A DNA stretch of 64,000 bases from Pisaster brevispinus (lineage: Eukaryota; Echinodermata; Asteroidea; Forcipulatida; Asteriidae). A model generated the notes under the pieces. It made no database searches, was not told where the DNA came from, and saw only the letters and a program-made list of their open reading frames with translations. Positions 50,609 to 61,300 of the stretch are shown piece after piece (the first letter of the stretch is position 1; every line of letters begins with the position of its first letter). The translations under genes were made by a program, and so were the position numbers. The stretch covers positions 5,200,541-5,264,540 of the forward strand of contig JAMKCF010000022.1 in the NCBI GenBank assembly GCA_023634235.1, in the 5' to 3' direction.

Positions 50609-52509
50609 TTTGATCGTAAACTTTGACAGAAATTATGTAGAACACGACTGAAACGACTGCAACCGGATTCTCTTGGACACAGCACTGTAGTGATTAGTGA
50701 ATGTACAAGGATGAAATGGCGGCACAAACCACGCGAAACGTACGCTATCAGGTTCCTGAACGACATTTTTGCATTTATTGCTATAACCGAGTGCTGAGAA
50801 ATCCAATATTTCAGAAGGGAACCCGTCTATGATGAAAGTCGCCCTCTTGTGTTGGCTTACGAACACTGTCTTTGTTTCTTCTCTGGCCAACCGGACTCGA
50901 TCTATTCATCAAGAGACTGAAAAGGCAACATCTGGGACTGTGATGATTGTGGGCCCGGGGGGGGGGGGGGGGGTTGCGGGCTGGGAGAACGAGGTTACTC
51001 TCTATCAAAAAATTAAATATAGACGTTCAATATGCATGGAAAGCTTAGTGACTTTCCCACAAGTCACGAATTGACTTCACATTTTGTGTGCAAATTTGTT
51101 GATATCCCCGGACACATTTTGAAATACCATACGTACGACGAAAGGTTGCTGATGGAACGTAGGGCCTACTTGAAATAATTATATGGGGGGGGGGTCGGCA
51201 CTGCATCAAATATCAGCCATCTAGTTTAAGGAAAGTGTGTTTATGGTGTTTAAATTTGTTTTCCATACCGTATGGAAAATAATGTGTTGGCCTAATTGAT
51301 TGACAAAGTAAACCAATAGAGGCCCATTCGTTTGGGAAGTATGGGAGACAGGCGAATTGGGGTAGGTTCGAGTTCAGGCTGGAGCTATGAATTTAGGACT
51401 AGAACTGCATGTATTGAAATGTTCACGACAAAACGGTGTGGCGATCAATAAGGGAGGCCTGGGTCAAAGTTTTGCCGTGGATGTTGGCACACACAAATTA
51501 CAGTCTATACATTTCGTGTTGTGTTTTATATTTTACTTTAGATTCCCTACTGTCTCACAATTATGTGTAGTGTTTTGACTGTTTTAAGTTAATTAACCAC
51601 GTAGGACCTCATAAGTAGTTTATGTAATAAATAATGCATGCCCAATGGCTCAGCCGAAACCAGTTTGATCTTTTGGGGCATGCACTGCGTAATTTAATAA
51701 TGAGACAAATAAATAGTCACAAACTCAAACATTTAATGTTCCAAGCGTTTAGTGAATGTGTTTATCGGCTGCCGTTATTTCGGTAGAACATAACATACAA
51801 GCAGTCCCCTAATTAACAACTTGACTGCCATGACCCTGTATCTCACCAGAATATGTGTATGTTCAGCTTGGGGTAAAATTAGTTAAACTAATAACGTTGT
51901 TTTGTTCAAGCAGATAGCGTCAAAATAAATTCGAGTCGCGTACCGAATTCATTGCACATTGTGGTGAGTTTGTGTTAATAAATGACAATACAAGCCTGTG
52001 GGTATCCTTTAAATGCATTGAATCGTTCGTTAACAAAGGCACTTTGGCTATACGGGTTTACTGTTATGTGTAAATCATCCATTTGGACTATGATCTTTTA
52101 CAAGAAGTTATTGATTTCCAATGGGTTGGCGTTTTGAAGTGTACATAGAAACAGCCAACCCATTATGGGCTTCATTATGGGCTTCATGTACAAGAAAGAG
52201 GCGGCTAATACTGCCATGGGGCTTGAACCGCTGCGTGTAACGAGAACTATCACTTGTAATACAACACAAACTGAGGAAACCAACAACCGATCAACCCGTT
52301 TGACATTTTGGCATGCTCAGTATGCCTACAAATTGGTCATCGCACCAATGATGATCCCTATAATAGGATTATGCACATACAAACTATAAATTGAAATTGT
52401 AATCTCTCATATTATGGCCGACAGAGATGTGCCAAGTCGGTCTCGGCACTGTGTCAAACAACTATACCATCTTATTCAGCCTTGACAATGTGGGACGCAA
52501 ACTAGCAGG
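50609..52509. other. Intergenic region between the divergent ALYREF and ankyrin genes
   Basis: ALYREF (minus) and the ankyrin gene (plus) point away from each other across about 1.9 kb, so both promoters should lie here. No motif could be assigned confidently. Poly-G runs occur at about 50956 and 51186. Confidence 0.45.
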
Positions 52510-54063
52510 ATGACCGAGAGACTGATGGACGCAGTCTTGTCACTACGCTACCAGCAACTGGAAGCACTCCTACGGAAAAATGTATCTGTCAATACACGGA
52601 ACAGACTTGGCCAAACTCCCCTCATGGTGGCATGTTATGTCTCAAACGAAGAAAAGAGCTACCGCATGTTCAAATTTCTTCTCAGGAAAGGTGCTGATAT
52701 TATGGAATCAGACGACCAGCGAACGAGTGTATTCCAACATGCGTGCAAGCAAGGTCGAGAGCAGATTGCTAGGTGTATCATTCGGGCGATGAGTATAGTG
52801 GCCGTAGACCTAGGTGGAAAGAACCTAGAAGGCCGAACTCCGCTGTTTGATGCCGTGACCAGTGGTAATGAGAGTCTTGTCAGATTCATTGTGAGGTTGA
52901 TGAGGAAGCGTTCTCTCACAGTCGATATACCAGACCATTCTGGTGTGACTCCCCTTATACAGGCGTACAAAATGGGATTCGTTGCAATTGCTCAAGTTTT
53001 AGAGAGAGATGGGAAAGCCAATCCAAGAATTTGTGACACAGAACGACATATGAACTCCCTCGAATGGGCCGAAGAGGCAGCGCAAAAACGACTCCGTGCT
53101 CTAGCACTACACAAGAAGCGCAAGAAGGAGCATCAAATGATTTATCCCCATTTTGATCACCGTAAACTTCCACCATTTCCGTCGCATAAGAGTTCGTCAC
53201 TTCCAGAGATAAAACCTCGATGGGAATGGGCCTCGATTAATACCAAATCCGATACCATTGGCGGGAACACCTGGAACAATGACTCCCAAAGAATTGCAGA
53301 TCGCAATTACAATAGCTCTATCATCGAGGAATCGTTGCAAATGAGTTCCGGTAATAAAGATCCTAACTCTTCAGTTGTAAGCAAGTCTCTAGACTCGGCT
53401 ATGACGCTGCTTGAACTTTCTTCAAAGACAAGCAATAATATACACTTTGCAAAGAACTTTGTGTCAAGCCATTTTGATAAATCAAAGATAAGTGAGTATG
53501 GAAATTTAACGACTGTCAACTCATTACTCACAATATACTCAAGTCAGTGCGGCAGCACCTTCAGACAACCCGCCAAGCCGCCACCACCAGAACCGAAACC
53601 CGTCTTAGAAAAACAACCCAATTACGAAAAAAAGGCATCAACACTTGCCTACATTATGGGGCGTGGTACACTAAGAGTTAAAGATCGAAGATACTACAAA
53701 AAAAGTCGCAAGAGAACCGCTAAAAGAAATCACACGGGACCACATCAGCAAAGCAGAAGAAGCAGTGCAAGCTCGTCATCAGATTCGGCTACTGGGAGGT
53801 TAAGTGTATCTCGTATGAACATCAAAGCTTATGATGGAAGTCACAACAGACGTTCACAAAATGGTAAAGCGATAAGTAATGTAAACGTGGACCAGGATCG
53901 AGCAAATCTCGGTAAACTCAAACGACACTCAAAGTCGGTTTACGATTCGCAGAAACTGAGTCGGGTACCAGAAAATGACCATGGATATCGCCAGTCAGTA
54001 GCACCGAGTCTGAAACCCAGAGACTCTTTACCAAACATAAGAGTAACTGCACCATCTGCTTGA
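52510..54063 (+). CDS. Ankyrin-repeat protein, 517 aa, single open frame
   Basis: One uninterrupted frame from ATG to TGA. The N-terminal 180 residues form about five ankyrin repeats, with the TPLxxA signature visible at GQTPLMVAC (residues 34-42), RTSVFQHAC (71-79), GRTPLFDAV (108-116) and GVTPLIQAY (145-153). A basic, possibly helical stretch (WAEEAAQKRLRALALHKKRK) follows at about 186-205. The remaining ~310 residues are Ser/Lys/Arg-rich and look disordered, with a short proline run (PPPPEPKP) near residue 360. No signal peptide or membrane segment is seen. Such proteins act as binding scaffolds; the partner is unknown, and no named family is claimed. The 5'UTR may be spliced, since an acceptor-like ctagcag precedes the ATG. 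The first clear AATAAA downstream is at about 54909. Confidence 0.85.
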   Translation: MTERLMDAVLSLRYQQLEALLRKNVSVNTRNRLGQTPLMVACYVSNEEKSYRMFKFLLRKGADIMESDDQRTSVFQHACKQGREQIARCIIRAMSIVAVDLGGKNLEGRTPLFDAVTSGNESLVRFIVRLMRKRSLTVDIPDHSGVTPLIQAYKMGFVAIAQVLERDGKANPRICDTERHMNSLEWAEEAAQKRLRALALHKKRKKEHQMIYPHFDHRKLPPFPSHKSSSLPEIKPRWEWASINTKSDTIGGNTWNNDSQRIADRNYNSSIIEESLQMSSGNKDPNSSVVSKSLDSAMTLLELSSKTSNNIHFAKNFVSSHFDKSKISEYGNLTTVNSLLTIYSSQCGSTFRQPAKPPPPEPKPVLEKQPNYEKKASTLAYIMGRGTLRVKDRRYYKKSRKRTAKRNHTGPHQQSRRSSASSSSDSATGRLSVSRMNIKAYDGSHNRRSQNGKAISNVNVDQDRANLGKLKRHSKSVYDSQKLSRVPENDHGYRQSVAPSLKPRDSLPNIRVTAPSA

Positions 54064-54419
54064 AGCCCTTCAATACTGCATCAAGTGTCAAACTGCTTGG
54101 TCGAACTTAATTGGATGTCAACATGTCGGACTTGCATTTAAATGTGTGGTGTACTTTTACTCCACAAGTTGTAATGACCATAACAATTCACTTGGTATAA
54201 TGAGTAAAGGAGAGCTGTTAATATTATAAAACACTTTTAGAAACTACCCCCTTTGAAGTAGTTTTATAGAAAGAGGTACTGTTTCACCCAAAAATGTGAA
54301 TAGGAGAAAGGCATCATAGGCACGACGCCTTTCTCATGTAATAATTATGCAACAAGGGTGTTTATGCATAAGTTGGGATACGCCAAGTACTGGTTTTTGA
54401 CAATTACCAAAAGTATTCC

Positions 54420-54806
54420 TTTAGAGGGAACGTATACCTTCGGTTTTTGGAATTGTTCAATTGTTTTAACCCTACATAAATGTAGATACATACCTATGAA
54501 AAATTCATTTCAAAAGGTGGTAGCGTTTTTGAGATATCGCCGAAAATCTGGAGCGGTTTGTCTATACGCAGGAAGAAAAATCCGTAATTGGAATACACAA
54601 TCTGAGAAACGTTACTGACAGTAACGTTTCTCAGATTCAAATTTCGGGGGATAAAAACTGATACATTTGTCCATAACCAGATTACTTCGAAGGGGAATGA
54701 TTCTCAAAATGCTTTATATTGCCAAAAGCTGCTGTACTTCAAACCAAGAAAGTGTTTATTGCCGTTAGTTTTAAGAGTGATTACCAAACGTATTACAGAC
54801 CCTTTT
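54420..54806. mobile_element. Foldback MITE, copy 2 of the 7978-8340 family (inverted)
   Basis: A central hairpin, 54599-54617 against 54619-54637, with a one-base loop (aatctgagaaacgttactg arm). Flanks include tttcaaaaggtggtagcg and, at the right, agtgattaccaaacgtatt. It lies just downstream of the ankyrin stop codon, possibly within the 3'UTR. Confidence 0.7.
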
Positions 54807-55574
54807 AAGGACAATTATATTCAATTGATGATCGTCAGGCAGCGATGTTAAACATTGTATTAATAACACAAACTATAGTGTTGCATAATTATGTGCTATG
54901 CCTTTAAAAATAAATTGTTTTAGCGTTTCAGAGTGAAATTTGAAACATCATTGATTTCAACAACTAATGGATCTTTACATTCTAAAAAAGGAATTTTTCG
55001 CAAAATAATTTAAGGCCGTTTTGATTGAATATTATCGAAAGTCAGTTATGAACCAAAAACATCCCCGTACAAAAATGTAAAAACCCATTTTTCACAGAAT
55101 CAGATGTTTTGGATGTTGGCACATTTTGCAATGGGAGGGTATTGAATGCAATGGCAATTTACACCATTTGGACGTAAGGTAAGAGACTTGTAGTTTGTCC
55201 CCACTCACATGTTGGGAAAGTGAGTAATCACAAAATTGAATCGGTCATTTCCCTTCCTTTCTAATGGTTTTCAGAGACGACGGGCGAAGATTCAAACCGA
55301 TATCAATCCTCGAGAAATATTTCCGATTACATGTACCGTCATCACAGTTGCTTTTAAATTGATCCAATAAAGTAAGGCACGCATAGGAACATGCACACAA
55401 TCATTGATAACACACTGAAACCGCTGGATTTCTCTGTAATGAAAGTTCAGGTCGGTTGTATATAAAGCCCGATGATATGTATCGATAATGCAATTTGTGG
55501 GATCAAATAATAAGAATTATAGGCCTATTATAACTGGTATTTCTTGACATGAAAACAAAAGAGTGTCTCAAGTG

Positions 55575-55810
55575 AATTCTTACTCACTAGCCAGAGGAAA
55601 CCTGTCAACAATGGAACACCGGGGTTAACCCATACTCTTCCACGATGTAAGTGTTCTAGGTTTACACACGGGACCTATATGGATTTTAATGTCCCATCCG
55701 AAAGACAAAAAGTCTTGCTCAAAGACACAAGTGCCACGACGAACCCACATTCTACTGATCAGAAACACTCGAGTGTAGTGCTCCTAACCACTCGACCACG
55801 ATACGCCACA
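55575..55810 (-). mobile_element. tRNA-derived SINE, truncated or decayed copy
   Basis: On the minus strand it shows the A-box-like TGGTCGAGTGGTTAGGAGC head, GTGGGTTC, then GTGTCTTTGAGCAAGAC, TTCGGATGGGACATTAA and GGTCCCGTGTG, in the same order as the copy at 24480-24926. The B box is damaged by a small deletion. Confidence 0.7.
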
Positions 55811-57060
55811 ATTTTGCCGACTTTTGGCTGTATACTGAAAAACTGTTCTACAACATTTGTAATCAGTATCGTTTGTTTGATCAATCATATAAGTTATCTT
55901 TTCCTTTAATTAAATCTCAGTTATTCAGTGATAAATTCATGGGGTATAATTATTAGCTTTTTTTAAGTATTTCAGATACGCAATTTTGGCGGATTGAATC
56001 ACCATTTTTGTCTTTTTATAACAAGTGAGAAAACAATGTCATTCTGCCTTCTCGTTATTAACGATGATCAAATGGAAATCTGAATCTAGAGGGGTCTGTA
56101 GCGTCATCCGACTTGTCCAGACCCGCCGAGACGGCACGTTACTCAAGGTCATTCCGATTGGGGGAAATCGCTATCCCAATTTTAGAATGCCGTCTGTTAA
56201 ATAATCTCGGAAAGCTGTCTTGCCATTCACTATGTATACACGCCTATAGCCTGGACAAAATAAGCAGCATCATTTGATGTAACAACAATCAGTAACGAAT
56301 ATTGAACTGCATGGATTATGCCTCTGTTAATTAAGGTCAGTCAACGTATGAACCTGGTTAGAAAAAGACAAATCATAGAAAGAAGAGGGTGAAATAATAA
56401 GGGTCACAATTGTTGCCCCAGACTGGCTGTATTCCCGTATAGTATCGTAGTCGGGGCAACTTCGTCAAGTGTGGGGTGTTTGCCACTTGATGCACATCAA
56501 TATCACTGACGTATACAACTACTCACCACATACAACATTCAACGTTCGACACAAAAATAAACTCTCCTGTCAGTAAAAGTAAACAAATGAACAATTATTA
56601 ATTTTTACGACAATAAAGTTAAATATAGTATAAAAAGCTGCAAATATGTTGTATGTTGTTAGCTCTATGGGTGTGTTGATAATAATGAGCTATTTGCTGA
56701 CTGTTCGTGACCCACGGGCCTTCTCTTTACACTTCATATATTTTAAAGGGTAGGAAGTAAATTGCTTATAATTACAATGATATACAGCATTGGTAAACCC
56801 AGTACACGCACCATTAAAGGGACAAAACTGATCGATTTGAATTCATAGCTATATCCATCATGGCTTCTCTGTCATGTTATTGTTGTCCCGTTGAGAAACG
56901 TTATTAATCGGCATGTTTTTATCTCAGGCGAAGGGAGCTAACCTGAGATCTGAACATCTGCTGCTTCCACTGCACTGGCTCACAGCTATGACATTTACTC
57001 GAGTAGGCCCACCATTTATCTTGTGTAGGCCTGTAACATTGTATCACTGTTTCACACGAG

Positions 57061-57367
57061 TCATAATAATACATAAATGACGATTGAAGTGGCTGGGTAA
57101 TATTTAAAAAAAGTGTCACTGCGTGGAAAGAACTTGAATTTGCCACTTACAGGTTTTACAGGAATGCGGGTCTTTGTCGGGTTATCGCTGTTGCTAAGGA
57201 GACAGACGTATTGCTAAAAAAAGAAACTGTGCAAACGTGAGAAATGAAAACATGTAAATGTCAAACGGAGTTGTGTTTACCCATTGTATTAAATCAACAA
57301 ATTGCAGACAGTTAACCCCTGGAAAATTCTTCGTTGTGTAAGCCAATGCTGTTTCTACGCCCGACAT
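57061..57367 (-). CDS. Candidate small gene, two exons, unknown product
   Basis: Exon 1, 57281-57367, starts ATG and encodes MSGVETALAYTTKNFPGVNC then LQFVDLIQW, ending at a GTAAAC donor. A 67-bp intron ends in ttttttag. Exon 2 from 57213 reads QYVCLLSNSDNPTKTRIPVK in frame. From there it either reaches another donor (GTAAGT at 57150) or runs on through FKFFPRSDTFFKYYPA to a stop at 57061-57063. No family is recognised. The frame and splice signals agree, but the short intron and lack of homology keep this tentative. Confidence 0.25.
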
Positions 57368-57646
57368 GATGTGCACATGAGTGTCTTCCTAACAAATTTT
57401 TTGTTTGGTCAGTAAACCAAGGTTATCGAGATAAACACACTTCTGTAAAAAATAAATAAATAAATTTAAAAAAAATAAAAACCAACAAAACCTCCCTGCG
57501 GCAAAGTGATGCAACCCGCTAATGCTGGGAATCTTACATGCCGTACAAAACCAAGAAATCACCCCCCCCCCCAAAAAAGGAAAGAATTACCAATTAAGAA
57601 GATTTAGTACTTTGTAATACCTGATTGTTTTAAAGACCAGGGGTGG

Positions 57647-57782
57647 GGCTAGCTCCCATGGTAACACACGATGTTCACGTGGCTAGCTCCCATGGTAACA
57701 CACGATGTTCATGGGGCTAGTTCCCATGGTAACACACGATGTTCACGGGGCTAGTTCCCATGGTAACACACGATGCTTACGG
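57647..57782. repeat. 34-bp tandem repeat, four copies
   Basis: Copies start at 57647, 57681, 57715 and 57749 (ggctagctcccatggtaaca type), with a few substitutions. Confidence 0.9.
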
Positions 57783-58238
57783 ACAGGCAAACTCACGGAA
57801 GTGTTTACCTGCTGCATGGCGCAAGCTCCAAGGTAGTCACACATACATTAAAGGGACACACCGGCTTACTGTTTACCTAATATTGTGATGTGGAATGACA
57901 GACAACAATTTTTAAATGGTTGTTGTAAAAAAAAATCATCAAAATATCACGTAATTAACGAAAAATGTGAAAAAAACCAAAACGCGGTCAAAGGTCAGCT
58001 TATACGCTTTTCCAGCCGTTGCAACTGTCCAATTTACGTGGCAATGATGCGCGATGTTGTAAGTAGACTGGTGCTCTGTTTATGTATCAATTATAACAAT
58101 GGCGAGGCATGAGGATACAGACTTCATATCCATCAAGCACAAATTCACGTGTAAATAAAAAAAACAGACATGAACCATGCCACTGATATCTATTACCTGT
58201 CAGTATAATAGAGATCAGTGACATGAGCGGACGTCAGT

Positions 58239-58354
58239 CCATAGAGCAAGGTTCCTTGCTCTATGGTCAGTCCTAGTCGAAGTCCGCTCGCGGTCGTAAC
58301 CAATAACTGTTTCGGTTGAACTTGCCATTGAAACAGTTATTGGTTACGACCGCG
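58239..58354. repeat. Two adjacent perfect hairpins
   Basis: The first has arms 58239-58251 and 58254-58266 (13 bp, 2-nt loop). The second has arms 58289-58313 and 58330-58354 (25 bp, 16-nt loop) and resembles the right end of the MITE at 48822-49093. Confidence 0.8.
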
Positions 58355-59087
58355 AAAACTAAACCCCAACCTGTATTCTGTGTACGACGACGTACTATAT
58401 ACTTGCAATAATGGAGAACGTTTCTTCGACATCCAAGGATCGGTACAAAAACATCGCAAGGAAAAACACACAGAAGGTGGTCCAACGAAAAGTAAAAAGT
58501 AAAAGAAAAACCACGATAAATCCAAAGGGAAAGCCAGCAAAAGCAGCAATTTGGGGGGGGGGGGTGGACATTGTGCAGCTATCATAGAAGTAGACCAGCT
58601 GTATGGGATAAATATTCCCCGTCGTCGTCCCGCGTGTGTAGCGCAGGCAACACGTTGCAATAGTTAGGGGATAATAGCTAGGGGTATCAGACTAAAACCC
58701 TCCTACAAAAACCGTAATTGTTGGTCTGGCTCCCTACCCCTCCGACAAGCTCCCACGCTCACGGCTAGACCGGCAAGCTGGGGAGTTCATGCCTCGGGGT
58801 TTGTCTCTCTGGCCCCACGAGACACGGCACCGGCTGTACGGGATATGCCCCAAGGTTTACGTTCCGCTAGCTCCCACGCTGGTGCGCTGTAAAACACGCT
58901 TCGGTTGCACGGACTCTCTGAATGCGAATCTTACGTTCGATTTTTCATCATTATTTACAAATTGTAACAATAATCTGAATACATAGTCTTTTTTTTCAAA
59001 TACTCATGAATAATTTTTAAAAAACAGATTTAAATTTGGTTCAGTAATTTACTTGTATACGGCTGGAAGTAAAACTAACTCCGAAAA

Positions 59088-59135
59088 TCACGTGATTTAT
59101 CCGAACCACTTTTTTGGTTCGGATAAATCACGTGA
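59088..59135. repeat. Perfect 21-bp hairpin
   Basis: Arms 59088-59108 and 59115-59135 with a 6-nt loop (cttttt). Each arm carries the E-box tcacgtga at its outer end. Confidence 0.8.
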
Positions 59136-61300
59136 CATTCGTTTTTTGAAAAATGCTCAAAAACGGCAAAATTTGATGGTTTCTTTTAGGAACCGTTCTT
59201 CTCCATTCCTGGAAGACCTTTGAAGGCATATGTTAGCCTATTTTGTAGCCCAAATAGCCCAACGAAGCCGGTGTGCCCCTTTAAGGATTGAAAGTCGTAT
59301 GCATGTTACAACCTTGTTTCCAAGAGTCAATCAAACGGTCGCAATCTGGTTATAAACAGACGAGATAATCGATCACACATGTGGCTTCTGGGTCACTGCT
59401 GCAGATTTTAGAACGACGGAATTATATGTTTTCATTTCAAAATGAAAGTTGTTTCAGTACGGCACGTGCCCCCCCCCCCCCCCCAATTGATGTCAGTGCC
59501 CCTCGGGTGCACCCCTCCCGCGATTACGTAGATCAAGATCCAGTTTAAAAAAAGGTGCAAATGGAATCTATCATTGATTTGCCAGCAGTGCCCCCTAGAA
59601 AAAATGGTGCCCCCACCCTTGTGCCCCTCCTAAAAAATCCCTTAGTTACGCCGCTAATTACTACACATCAGTAGAGTCAAGATCGTTCTGATAATTAAAC
59701 AGCAGACCAAGATATTTCGCCAGTTTTCACACGTTGACATATCTGTTTTAAATAATCTTTTGTCACAGTTTAAATCAGAAAGCGTAGTTATTATGCCTAT
59801 CACACCAACCCTCCAGAGATAAATATTTCTGTCTGAAATAAGCACATACTGTCAAAGTCGATACAAATTTGAGACCCCCTCCCAGATTATACCATAACAG
59901 GGGGGGGCGGGGCGCAAATACCACCCCCTTGACAGAGATCACAAGATTTTGGGTGGTGCAATTGTTAATTCCGAAACGTGGTTTTAACCGTATTGTGTAT
60001 TAACTTGAGCGGTATAATTTTGACACCAACTGTAAATCTACCCCATTTTCTCAACAGACTCTTTTTACATGATTCATCTTTAGTAATTTGTTGCAGCCAA
60101 GTTTGGTTTCTAGGGGTAAAACTCACATCCCTTTAAAGGTAGCTCAGTTCTGAAATACACGTGTACCTGTTATTATGGCAACTACATGTACATGTGTACT
60201 TCAAACACTGGTGTCCACCAACACATCGCCAACAGAGGTCGCTATCACCCCACACACGTTCAGAGGTGTACAATAACGACCATTTATTTTATTTTTTCAA
60301 CTCCATGAAAGCCATGACCTTAAAATCTTAAATAGAAAAAGTTTCGGGGTTTACATGTTTTTAAATAAAGCTCCGCACAAGAGTTTCTCTCTACTTAGTG
60401 TATTGCACTCACCGCAAAAACGGGCAAGGGGAACAATCATGTGTCACAAGGTCAGGCTGCCCAGTTCAGAAATCCCCCCACACCTCAAAACAGTTTTTAG
60501 TTTGCCGTCTTGGGAGCTTTTTAAATGTTTACTGTTTTAGGGTGTCATGCATACATAAAATCTTTATTTGATTAAAAAAAAAAAAAATTCTCCCAGTATC
60601 GCTTTACAAATCTGTCAGCATACCTCAACTAGCTTCTAATGAGCCTAGGCAACTAAGAAAGGAAACACTATTAGGCAACTTTAATAATCAGATTGTTTGT
60701 CTTTATTCTCCTTCAGAATGTGGCGTCTCCGAGGGTACATGTATTTATCATATCATTGAAAAACACTGCAGTCTTTTTCCTTATAAGAGATGTGAGTGGA
60801 AAAGCAATTGCTTAAAAAAAAACCTTTACTATGCATAAACCAAGTTGATGGTTTCTGTCTAATCTTGACATTTCTTTAAGTAATTTGAGATGGAAAGAAT
60901 GCATTTGTCAAATCTGAAGGGTGATATTGATCACACATTGGGTAAAAATCATTGTAAAAGCGTTGTTAGATGAAAACAAAATGGTATTATAAGTTCTTTT
61001 TTAATAAGCTTTTTGAATGCTATGCTACTCAATGTTACATTTAAACACATTCAATGAGTGTCACTTTAACATTATTCATGTAAAACTTCTCAAGTCATAG
61101 GATAAGGAATATGTGCTTATATAGTTATCATTAATTGATTCTTGTTTTTGTGAACAATTTTATAAAATGTTGGTGAAAGTAAAGTATCTGTTCAACAAGA
61201 AAAGTTAACTGTTTGAGATGCTGTTTTAGAGGCATGGTTCCCACTCAAGGAACCTTAAAGGAGGTTTTCAACTGAGTGATGATCAATAGGAATGATATCT

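Larger units (their letters stand above)
54807..61300. other. Repeat-rich intergenic stretch
   Basis: Apart from the listed SINE, palindromes, minisatellite and candidate small gene, no gene is supported. The end near 60540-61300 probably includes the RPL3 3'UTR; its poly(A) site was not resolved. Confidence 0.45.

Noticed and set aside
50277..50651. Proline-rich plus-strand frame
   Set aside because: It is the complement of ALYREF exon 1, whose Gly/Arg codons read as Pro/Ala on the other strand.
52098..52286. Hydrophobic minus-strand frame, possible membrane protein piece
   Set aside because: Only 62 aa, no continuing exons were found, and it includes a small tandem duplication (aagcccataatg).
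56919..57146. 75-aa minus-strand frame starting MANSSSFH
   Set aside because: It overlaps the candidate small gene in another frame and has no splice or family support.
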